A program made the position numbers and the translations under genes. 10,337 nucleotides of DNA from JAWKTM01 sp041399085 (lineage in GTDB: Bacteria; Planctomycetota; Planctomycetia; Pirellulales; Pirellulaceae). The notes beneath the pieces are model-generated. The model was given only the letters and a program-made list of their open reading frames with translations. It had not been told where the DNA came from and did no database searches. The stretch lies in the NCBI GenBank assembly GCA_041399085.1, contig JAWKTM010000117.1, positions 1 through 10,337 on the forward strand. The letters run 5' to 3'. Of this stretch, positions 1 through 5,608 are shown one piece after another (within the stretch, counting starts at the first letter, position 1; every line of letters begins with the position of its first letter).

Positions 1-96
1 TCCAGCGGCCAGTCGAAGCTCGTTTACGTCGCGGGACTAGCCGGCGCCGCCGCATTAACGCTGGCCGGCAGCGCCTGGGTGTGGTTGGCGAAATGA
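1..96 (+). CDS. C-terminal end of an unidentified membrane-anchored protein (partial)
   Basis: Frame 1 is open from the window edge to a TGA at 94-96 and gives 31 residues. They contain one hydrophobic, Ala/Gly/Leu-rich stretch (LVYVAGLAGAAALTLAGSAW) ending three residues before the C-terminus, which reads as a C-terminal membrane anchor. The codons are GC-rich at third positions, like most genes in the window and unlike the next gene. The rest of the gene lies upstream of the window, so no family or function can be assigned. Confidence 0.6.
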   Translation, partial: SSGQSKLVYVAGLAGAAALTLAGSAWVWLAK

Positions 97-163
97 GCCG
101 CGCGAAATGACATGGGAGCGGAGTGTCGCAAGTTCTGCCATTGAGATTTTGGGGTTCAACAAG

Positions 164-643
164 ATGGCTAGAATCTATCTCGAAACAACTGTCATAAGCT
201 TCTACTTCAACGCTCGGACGGATCCCGAGATGATCTCACGACAGAATTGGACCCGGCGTTGGCTTGACGCCGCGATCGCATCTTCAGATGAGCTGGTTAC
301 GAGCCTTGCCGTTGAAAACGAACTGAATGGTGGGCAGTTCCCGAACCGATCGGACATGCTCGAATTGGCTAGCAAGTTCCCACTACTTGACTTGAATGAT
401 TCCGTTGCTGAAGCCGTTGAGGCATACATAGCAAATCACTTGATGCCAAATGACCCCAGCGGTGATGCCCTTCACTTGGCTGTCGCTTCGTTTCATCGCT
501 GCGATTTTCTCGTGACTTGGAACTGCCGACACATTGCCAATGCAAACAAATTTCGCCACATTCGTCGAGTAAACGGTATACTGGGTCTGGGTAATCCAAC
601 GTTGGTTACGCCGCTCGAATTGCTAAACGAGGACATTAGCTAA
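164..643 (+). CDS. PIN-domain ribonuclease, VapC-like toxin of a type II toxin-antitoxin pair
   Basis: 159 residues, the normal length for a single PIN domain. PIN toxins are Mg-dependent RNases that cleave tRNA, rRNA or mRNA in the cytoplasm until bound by an antitoxin. The start at 164 (MARIYLETT) is chosen over the in-frame ATG at 107 because family members begin at this strand; no strong ribosome binding site is visible for either. Putative acidic-site residues are E7 (in YLETT, where many PIN proteins have Asp), E51 or E53 (VENEL), D101 (GDALHLA) and the CDFLVTWN segment at 113-120, with N120 at the fourth-carboxylate position. The C-terminal half (GDALHLAVASFHRCDFLVTWNCRH region, 100-123, then HIANANKF) matches a PIN subfamily I recognise from planctomycetes and cyanobacteria. 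The next gene starts on the last base of the stop codon. GC is low for the window (28 of 60 bases in 361-420), suggesting transfer. Target RNA is unknown. Confidence 0.87.
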   Translation: MARIYLETTVISFYFNARTDPEMISRQNWTRRWLDAAIASSDELVTSLAVENELNGGQFPNRSDMLELASKFPLLDLNDSVAEAVEAYIANHLMPNDPSGDALHLAVASFHRCDFLVTWNCRHIANANKFRHIRRVNGILGLGNPTLVTPLELLNEDIS

Positions 644-855
644 TGGATAGTTACAGCGAGGTTCGCCGAGTGCGTCACGCAATGTCCGCGGCAGCGGGTC
701 ATGATATTCGTAAATTGATTGCGACAATCAACGAGCGTCGAGCCGAGGTAGCACACCGCATCATTGACCCAGGGACGAAGGCAGAACAATGCGAGTCGTA
801 CCGGACCGGCAACAGTGCGGTTACAAGTGGAAAGGCTTCTTCAGCGGACCGGTGA
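643..855 (+). CDS. small partner of the PIN protein, candidate antitoxin
   Basis: 70 residues. The ATG overlaps the preceding TAA by one base (TAATG), which implies translational coupling, the usual arrangement of toxin-antitoxin pairs. The N-terminal part (SEVRRVRHAMSAAAGHDIRKL, residues 4-24, followed by a charged helix to about residue 40) has the pattern E-V-R-x-x-R, then G-H-D, found in short proteins that accompany PIN genes of this subfamily. No DNA-binding fold is obvious. The last 20 or so residues are Ser/Thr/Gly-rich and do not look conserved, so the 3' end may have been replaced or read into unrelated sequence. Toxin-before-antitoxin order is reversed from classical vapBC. The antitoxin role is inferred from position and pattern only. 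Confidence 0.6.
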   Translation: MDSYSEVRRVRHAMSAAAGHDIRKLIATINERRAEVAHRIIDPGTKAEQCESYRTGNSAVTSGKASSADR

Positions 856-920
856 TCGCCGCCGTTAACGGCAATACACGAGCACGCCGGCTCCGCGCTA
901 AGCTTCACTCGGCCGCTCGC

Positions 921-2135
921 CTAGCAGCAGCTTGAGCCATCGGCCGAGCCGCCGCAGCAACTGTCGCCCGGCAGGCTCGTCAAACGAAAGTCTTGGCCCT
1001 TGATTTCCGCCAAGCTGCGAGTCCCCTGATGCTCGCCGCGAAACGGTTCGGCCGTTGCCGGATCCACCGGCGTATGCGGCTCGATCAGCACCAATTGCTC
1101 GGCATACGGTTCCCGAGCGAAGCGCCGCGCGTCGACCGACGAAACGGCCGTCCGTTCTCCACGGGGAATTAGATTTCCCTCCTCGTCAACAACGGCCGCC
1201 CACGGTCCGCGATAGACGACCGCTTGGTTCAGATCCAGCGGCTCGTCTTCGACTGGCTTCCAAGCTCGAACGGTCATGCTGCGGAACTCGATGCCTTCGA
1301 TCGTGGCCCAAGGTTCCGCTTGTCGCGAGACGATTTCGATGCCTTCAAAACCGGCGACCAAAAACGCGTTCAAGAACTCCTCCTCCACAAACGCGCCGCT
1401 GATACAACCGCTCCACAATTCGGGATCGTCACGCAACCGTTGCGGCACCACTTCATCGCAGACGATGTCGCTGATAACCGCCCGGCCGCCCGGCGCGAGC
1501 GTGCGGAACAGCTCTTCAAACAACATCTGCCGATCGCCGGGAGAAACCAGATTCAGCACGCAGTTCGACAGAACCACATCGACCGAACCGTCGGCGATCA
1601 TCGGTGTCTGGCGACGCATTAGATCGGCTTGCTGTTGAGCCAGCAACCAGCCGTTGGCGTCACGAATTGGATGCTCGGCCAGCCAATCTTCAAAGCGTTC
1701 CAAGTCGAGCGCCAAATCTTGGATGCGGCCTTTGTGAAACGCGACGTTGTCCCAGCCAATTCGTTCGGCGATCGTTTGACGATGTCGCCGCGCGAGAGCC
1801 AGCATATCGTCGTTCATGTCGACGCCGATCACGCAGCCCGACGAGCCGACAATTTGCGACGCGATGTAGCAGATCTTTCCGCCGCCCGAGCCCAGATCGA
1901 GCACGCGATCGCCCTCGCGAACATACCGCGATGGATCGCCGCAACCATAGTCGCGCTCGATCAACTCGTCGGGCAAGATCGCCAAGTAGCGACCGTCGTA
2001 CTGCACGGGACAGCAGAGACTCGCTTCCCGCTCGCGCGAGGCGGCCGAGTAGCGTTCGCGCACGGCTTGCTCGACATGCTGGCCCGTCGGCTCCGAGTGG
2101 GGTTGTTGCCCGTCAAGTTGCACTAAGTCGCTCAT
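921..2135 (-). CDS. arsM: ArsM-family SAM-dependent methyltransferase (arsenite methyltransferase-like)
   Basis: 404 residues. The ATG at 2135 is preceded by a good ribosome binding site (GAGGAGAGGAAG just upstream); the frame is open for 63 more codons but those residues do not look like protein. ArsM transfers methyl groups from S-adenosylmethionine to trivalent arsenic bound by conserved cysteines. Visible here: CC at 41-42, YGCG (C65), SAM motif I VLDLGSGGG (78-86), GVDM (104-107), SNCVLNL (C192), SDI, and WSGCISGAF (C244). C65, C192 and C244 sit where ArsM's arsenic-binding cysteines are expected. Compared with typical ArsM there is an extra segment at about 143-178, a C-terminal part of about 110 residues (NQAVVYRGPW, 303-312), and a terminal Cys tail (CCGG at 393-396, final SSCC). 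I recognise this longer subfamily from environmental bacteria, but its substrate is not certain. No arsR, arsB or arsC is adjacent. Confidence 0.8.
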   Translation of the reverse strand: MSDLVQLDGQQPHSEPTGQHVEQAVRERYSAASREREASLCCPVQYDGRYLAILPDELIERDYGCGDPSRYVREGDRVLDLGSGGGKICYIASQIVGSSGCVIGVDMNDDMLALARRHRQTIAERIGWDNVAFHKGRIQDLALDLERFEDWLAEHPIRDANGWLLAQQQADLMRRQTPMIADGSVDVVLSNCVLNLVSPGDRQMLFEELFRTLAPGGRAVISDIVCDEVVPQRLRDDPELWSGCISGAFVEEEFLNAFLVAGFEGIEIVSRQAEPWATIEGIEFRSMTVRAWKPVEDEPLDLNQAVVYRGPWAAVVDEEGNLIPRGERTAVSSVDARRFAREPYAEQLVLIEPHTPVDPATAEPFRGEHQGTRSLAEIKGQDFRLTSLPGDSCCGGSADGSSCC

Positions 2136-2199
2136 CTTCCTCTCCTCATGCTCCACACCGACTTGTCCGAAACGAACGCCGTCCGTCACGATATCGCGT

Positions 2200-2235
2200 C
2201 CCATTGTTCCGGGCTGGTTACCAATCCACAATGGG
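2200..2235. promoter_or_regulatory. inverted repeat between the divergent arsM-like and monooxygenase genes
   Basis: CCCATTGT (2200-2207) and ACAATGGG (2228-2235) are perfect 8-base complements separated by 20 bases. A smaller near-palindrome, TGGT-T-ACCA (2215-2223), lies almost at the centre. The element sits in the 147-base gap between two divergent start codons, so it could be an operator serving both. It is not a canonical site that I can assign to a named regulator, and clear -35/-10 boxes were not found on either strand. Confidence 0.3.
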
Positions 2236-2282
2236 GCTCGTCCGTCCGTTCGTCCATTGCCCGTTTTTCCCGGTTGTTGCCC

Positions 2283-2591
2283 ATGATTTACGTCATCGCC
2301 ACCATCGAAGTCGCCGCCGATCATCGCGACGAATTCTTAGCCGCTTTTCACGCGAATGTTCCCAACGTGTTGGCCGAAGACGGTTGCATCGAATACGTCC
2401 CGACCGTGGATGTGGCCACGGACATCGGAGCTCAAGGTCCGGTGCGTCCCACGACAGTCACGATCATGGAAAAGTGGGCCAGCGTCGAGGCGCTTCACGC
2501 GCACTTGGCCGCGCCGCACATGGCGACGTATCGCGAACAAGTCAAGGATTGGGTGCTCGGAGTTTCGCTGCAAATCCTGGAGCCCGCTTAG
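2283..2591 (+). CDS. YgiN-like antibiotic biosynthesis monooxygenase (ABM) domain protein
   Basis: 102 residues, normal length for a single ABM ferredoxin-like domain. Members of this fold are small cytoplasmic dimers acting as quinol or anthrone monooxygenases without a cofactor; many are uncharacterised. Visible signatures are the first strand MIYVIATIEV (1-10), EDGCIEYVP (32-40), and EKWASVEALHAHLAAPHM (63-80) with H73 and H79 where family members carry conserved His. The start at 2283 is chosen because it begins exactly at the first strand of the fold; the upstream in-frame ATG at 2148 would add 45 residues with no resemblance to the family and run into the divergent promoter region. No strong ribosome binding site is visible. 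It is the first gene of an apparent operon: the next start codon lies two bases after its stop. Its substrate and its link to the molybdenum genes are unknown. Confidence 0.85.
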   Translation: MIYVIATIEVAADHRDEFLAAFHANVPNVLAEDGCIEYVPTVDVATDIGAQGPVRPTTVTIMEKWASVEALHAHLAAPHMATYREQVKDWVLGVSLQILEPA

Positions 2592-2593
2592 TC

Positions 2594-3727
2594 ATGGCGA
2601 CCATTCGCGAGACCGTTCGTTCGTTGCTGGGCGCGCTGCGCGACCGTCGGCCAGTGGCCTATTGCCGGCTGGTCGAGACGCGCGGTTCCACGCCGCAAAA
2701 GGCCGGCGCGATGATGTTGGTATTCGAGGACGGATCGCAAGCCGGAACGCTGGGCGGCGGCTGTGTCGAAGCCGAAGTCAAGCGCCGGGCGATCCGCGTG
2801 CTGCAAGGCGGCACGGCCGAAGTCGCCACGTTCCAGCTCGATAGCGACTACGGCTGGGACGATGGTTTAATCTGCGGCGGTCGGATGCAGATTCTGATCG
2901 AGCCGATTCGATTCGACGGCGATTCGGATGTTGGCGGCGCGGCGGACGATGCGGCGGCGATTCGCGACTACTTCCAGCAATTGGCCGAGCTGGTGGACAC
3001 GGGCCGCGGCATGACGGAAGTCATTGTGTTCGACGGCGAAGCCAGCGGGCTAACGGCGCCGCTCAGTTTTCTGTTCGATGCGAACGACGAACCGGTGAAG
3101 TCGCTGCACGCGTCGCTGGATTCCCAGGCCCTGAACGTCGTCCGCGATTCAATGCGGCCGCTCGCTTCGCGTCCCCGCCCGTGGGCCGCGCGCGGCATCG
3201 CCTATTTGCCAACCGTGCCTCGTTGCCGGTTGGTCATCGTCGGCGGCGGACACGTGGGCAAAGCCGTCGCGGACTTGGCGGCCGATCTGGATTTTGATGT
3301 CTGGGTGGTCGACGACCGCGAGGAGTTCGTCAGCGAAAGCCGCTTTCCGCGAGCCGAGCAGCGGCTGTGCGGCAATGTGGATCGCGTGTTGCCGGAGCTG
3401 GAAATCACGCCCGACACGTATTGCTTGATCGTCACGCGCGGACACAGCCACGATGAAGAAGCATTGTTTCATCTGGCCGAACGCGGGGCTTGTTATGTGG
3501 GCATGATTGGCAGTCGCCGCAAGATCAAGATGATCTTCGACGACCTGCTGAACGAAGGCATTTCGGCCGAGGCATTGCAGCGCGTGCATGCTCCGCTGGG
3601 GGTCGATATCGGCTCGCAAACGGTGCCCGAGATCGCGATCAGCATCTGCGCCGAGCTGGTCTCGCATCGCAATCGCGACGGCGTCGTGCCGGGGCGTCCG
3701 ACGCCGGTGGAAGTCAGCCGTGCGTAG
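2594..3727 (+). CDS. xdhC: XdhC/CoxI-family molybdenum hydroxylase maturation factor
   Basis: 377 residues. XdhC proteins bind molybdenum cofactor, support its sulfuration, and deliver it to xanthine dehydrogenase or CO-dehydrogenase type enzymes. The N-terminal XdhC_CoxI domain covers about 5-105, with VETRGSTPQKAGAMM (28-41), GTLGGGCVEAE (51-61) including C57, and DGLICGGRMQILIEP (90-104). After a linker, a Rossmann-type C-terminal domain covers about 210-360, with VIVGGGHVGKAV (214-225), TRGHSHDEEAL (281-291), YVGMIGSRRK (301-310), and GVDIGSQTVPEIAISI (336-351). All key motifs are intact. The ATG at 2594 has a GGAG at 2579-2582 and follows the monooxygenase stop by two bases. The frame is open far upstream, but that part overlaps other genes and is not protein-like. 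The 3' end overlaps the next gene by eight bases, typical of paired XdhC-MocA genes. Which hydroxylase it serves cannot be told from here. Confidence 0.92.
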   Translation: MATIRETVRSLLGALRDRRPVAYCRLVETRGSTPQKAGAMMLVFEDGSQAGTLGGGCVEAEVKRRAIRVLQGGTAEVATFQLDSDYGWDDGLICGGRMQILIEPIRFDGDSDVGGAADDAAAIRDYFQQLAELVDTGRGMTEVIVFDGEASGLTAPLSFLFDANDEPVKSLHASLDSQALNVVRDSMRPLASRPRPWAARGIAYLPTVPRCRLVIVGGGHVGKAVADLAADLDFDVWVVDDREEFVSESRFPRAEQRLCGNVDRVLPELEITPDTYCLIVTRGHSHDEEALFHLAERGACYVGMIGSRRKIKMIFDDLLNEGISAEALQRVHAPLGVDIGSQTVPEIAISICAELVSHRNRDGVVPGRPTPVEVSRA

Positions 3728-4334
3728 CTTTGCCGTCGTGCCGGCCGCCGGCGAAAGCCGCCGCATGGGACGCCCGAAGTTGCTGTTGCCGTGGGGCGAC
3801 TCAACCGTGATCCAAACCGTCTTGGCCGCTTGGCAAGCAAGCCGCGTCGACCGTGTCTTGGTAGTCGTACGGCCGGATGATGCGGAGCTCGCGGAAGTTT
3901 GCCGCCGGGCGGGCGCGACGGTCGTCGTTCCCGGCGAGTCGCCGCCCGAGATGAAACGCTCGATCCAACTGGCCCTGCACGAGATTCACCATCGCCACGC
4001 GCCGACCGACGCCGACGCCTGGCTGTTGGCCCCAGCCGACATGCCGCGACTCTCGACCACCATCATCAACCGCTTGATCGCGGAACATGTGGACGCATTG
4101 CGGGACGAACGCGCCGAGCCGGCAATTCTTCTACCAATCGTCGGGCAAGAACGAGGCCACCCCGTCCTGTTCCCATGGTCGCTAGCCCGGCAAGTGGATC
4201 AGCTCGGCGAGCACGAAGGCGTCAACGCCCTGCGAGACCGAAACCCAGTGCGCCGCATTGCCGTCGACTCGACCGAATCATTCGCCGACATCGACACACC
4301 CGAAGACTACCGCCGCTTGCACGCCCCGCAGTAG
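3720..4334 (+). CDS. mocA: MocA/MobA-like molybdopterin nucleotidyltransferase (NTP_transf_3)
   Basis: 204 residues, typical length. The family attaches CMP (MocA) or GMP (MobA) to molybdenum cofactor; next to xdhC the cytidylyltransferase activity is more likely, since molybdenum hydroxylases of the xanthine dehydrogenase type mostly use MCD. Visible motifs: FAVVPAAGESRRMGRPKLLLPW (4-25), the nucleotide-binding loop with K20; LLAPADMPRLS (102-112), the metal-binding Asp region (D107); GHPVLFPW (146-153); and DIDTPEDY (190-197). The start is taken as GTG at 3720: it overlaps the xdhC stop by eight bases, has a GGAAG a few bases upstream, and puts the first beta-strand at residues 3-8. In-frame ATG codons upstream lie inside xdhC and give no family similarity. 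CTP versus GTP specificity is an inference from context. Confidence 0.88.
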   Translation: MRSFAVVPAAGESRRMGRPKLLLPWGDSTVIQTVLAAWQASRVDRVLVVVRPDDAELAEVCRRAGATVVVPGESPPEMKRSIQLALHEIHHRHAPTDADAWLLAPADMPRLSTTIINRLIAEHVDALRDERAEPAILLPIVGQERGHPVLFPWSLARQVDQLGEHEGVNALRDRNPVRRIAVDSTESFADIDTPEDYRRLHAPQ

Positions 4335-4624
4335 CCGCCGCCACTTGCTAGTCGCTTCTTCACTTTCGACACCAATCGCCAAACTGCGAACTTTCCTCCA
4401 ACGTTCGACGTAGAATTGCCGATGATGGAAGGGCTGGTGGTCGACTACTTGACTCTGGCAACTACAATTGGCACAGAACCCCGGTCGACTTTACGGCAGA
4501 GGGACCATTTTTTAGCGTTGGCCGAAGTCACCAAACGGCTGGTGCAATAGCACGCCAGACTTCCGCCATTCTCGCAGCGACTCCATTTTGTCGCATGCGA
4601 CCGGGGATTTGATTGAAAGGGTCG

Positions 4625-4663
4625 TAGCGGTAATGCACTGCATTCGCCGCTATGGCCTTTTTT
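4625..4663 (+). terminator. candidate intrinsic (rho-independent) terminator
   Basis: Left arm TAGCGGTAATGC (4625-4636) pairs with GCATTCGCCGCTA (4640-4652) through TAGCGG/CCGCTA and AATGC/GCATT with a small internal bulge (T against CG) and a three-base loop. A run of six T (4658-4663) starts five bases after the stem. This is the arrangement of an intrinsic terminator reading left to right. It lies about 290 bases after the MocA-like gene, so it may end that operon's transcript with a long trailer or terminate an unannotated transcript. Confidence 0.45.
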
Positions 4664-4699
4664 CATGCGCCGATCCGTCGCGCCGTGGGCATCCGGCGA

Positions 4700-4772
4700 C
4701 TTGCGGCAAGCTACGTTTCTTCCGGTGAACCGACGGGATTCGTCCGTCGGGTCGGGTTTTCACGAAACGTAG
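4700..4772. repeat. compound palindrome / structured element
   Basis: A small palindrome CTTGC-G-GCAAG (4700-4710) is followed directly by a nested hairpin. Its outer arms are CTACGTTTC (4711-4719) and GAAACGTAG (4764-4772), the middle arms GTGAA (4725-4729) and TTCAC (4759-4763), and the inner arms CCGACGG (4730-4736) and CCGTCGG (4744-4750) around the loop GATTCGT. All three arm pairs are perfect; the internal loops are asymmetric. No T-run follows on either strand, so a simple terminator is unlikely. It could be a dispersed palindromic repeat or an RNA structure. Confidence 0.55.
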
Positions 4773-4790
4773 GCCGAGTCGTTATTCAAC

Positions 4791-5030
4791 ATGCCGCGCA
4801 ATCGTCTGCCAAATCAGATTCTGACCTGGAGCCTGCTGACGTTGAGCGTCGTGGCTGGGTCGCTGGCCGCTGAGTTCTTGGGAAGCCGGAACGAGGAGGC
4901 GCGCGACGCGCGGCGGCTTTCGCAGTCGCCGATCGAATCGCCGAACAAGTCGCCGAGTAGGGACGACGCGCGGGCGACGATCTCGACACCGAGTCAATCG
5001 GAGTCGTCAAAGCATGTCGCTGTAGGATGA
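4791..5030 (+). CDS. possible small membrane-anchored hypothetical protein
   Basis: 79 codons beginning 19 bases after the compound hairpin. Residues 9-30 (QILTWSLLTLSVVAGSLAAEFL) would form one signal-anchor or transmembrane helix. The rest is hydrophilic and low-complexity, with an S-P-x repeat (SQSPIESPNKSPS, 44-56) and many Arg and Ser. No ribosome binding site is visible, no family is recognised, and the last 24 bases overlap the ancestral 3' end of the opposite-strand CYTH gene. It could be a genuine small planctomycete membrane protein or a chance frame. Confidence 0.33.
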   Translation: MPRNRLPNQILTWSLLTLSVVAGSLAAEFLGSRNEEARDARRLSQSPIESPNKSPSRDDARATISTPSQSESSKHVAVG

Positions 5031-5597
5031 GTAGCAGCCAGTCGGTCTGGAGGCCGAAGGCCGCGGTGAGTTCCGCCACTTGTTGCTGGCCCCGATGTTG
5101 TTCGTCTCGCGAATTCAGAACCGTTTGAATTCCAGAAAGTCGCCGAGCCCCCTTCACGCGATCCAGATGGATGCGGACGTTGTGATGCAGGAACACTTCG
5201 CGTTGTTTCTCGACGATCTTCGCGATGCCATAGGCTTCGCTGAGCGCGACCTTCAAACCGCTCGCGTCCGCGATGTCGACCAACTGGTAGCGGCTGGTTT
5301 GGCGTCGGCTTGATCGGGACGTTCGTACCAAATCAGTTGGGCTGAGACGTTTATATTTGGGACGTTTGTATTTGCGGCGTCGCTGTTGGCGTCGAGCCAT
5401 TTGATCTCGCGCAGCTTCAGCCGCCCGCGACAGCCGGCGAAATACGTGTCGACTTGAAGCATGCGGCCCAAATGCTCGGTGGCCAACCGCGCGGCCACCT
5501 CGCGCACGCGATCCAGTGAATCGACGCGGGACTTCAATTCCACGTTGAAACGATCCTGTTCGCGGCCGTCAGAAAGCTCGTTCATCAAGTTTGACAT
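5007..5597 (-). pseudogene. CYTH-domain protein (class IV adenylate cyclase type), frameshifted
   Basis: CYTH proteins bind triphosphates in a beta-tunnel; members include class IV adenylate cyclases and thiamine triphosphatases. From ATG at 5597, residues 16-106 give the N-terminal half: NVELKSR (18-24, a reduced ExExK signature keeping E20 and K22), QVDTYF (48-53), GRLKLREI (58-65), and AQLIWYERPDQADAKP (86-101). The frame then breaks at about 5295/5296 and would stop near 5253 after 114 residues. The next frame continues the same fold: SRYQLVDIAD, then VEKQREVFLHHNVRIHLDRV. One missing base restores the join. Further on, the family motif GLGDFLEF appears only in another frame at about 5127-5150, bounded by an extra G in a five-G run (5148-5152) and a missing base near 5126/5127. 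The expected end SSYSDML plus TGA (5007) needs one base removed near 5031. The gene follows the isomerase stop by 11 bases, so it once shared that operon. It is either a decaying gene or a site of sequencing indels. Confidence 0.8.
5346..5374. repeat. 15-base tandem duplication inside the CYTH gene
   Basis: GACGTTTATATTTG (5346-5359) and GACGTTTGTATTTG (5361-5374) are adjacent copies with a 15-base period and one difference. In the original CYTH frame this adds five codons and gives NTNV and NINV in the loop between GRLKLREI and AQLIWY. The unit is AT-rich compared with its surroundings. Confidence 0.7.
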
Positions 5598-5608
5598 CGG
5601 CGGCGGCT

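Larger units (their letters stand above)
4335..4790. other. 456-base stretch without a convincing gene
   Basis: No reading frame here resembles a known protein. The longest is a 73-codon minus-strand frame (4445-4666) rich in Ser, Lys and Cys with no domain I recognise. The region holds a candidate intrinsic terminator (4625-4663) and a compound hairpin (4700-4772), listed separately. Its first 290 bases may be trailer of the operon above or the remains of a decayed gene. Confidence 0.5.

Noticed and set aside
107..163. Earlier start codon for the PIN protein
   Set aside because: The extra 19 residues come before the first conserved beta-strand and have no family counterpart.
861..872. Perfect 12-base palindrome GCCGTTAACGGC between the convergent antitoxin and arsM-like genes
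   Set aside because: It has no loop and no T-run, so it is not a terminator; a 12-base palindrome in 10 kb of GC-rich DNA can occur by chance.
1604..2593. Long upstream extension of the XdhC frame (about 330 codons before 2594)
   Set aside because: It runs antisense to the arsM-like gene and through the monooxygenase gene, is very Arg/Ser-rich, and shows no domain; XdhC homology begins at 2594.
4445..4666. 73-codon minus-strand frame in the gap after the MocA-like gene
   Set aside because: No domain, no ribosome binding site, and it overlaps a terminator-like hairpin at its start.
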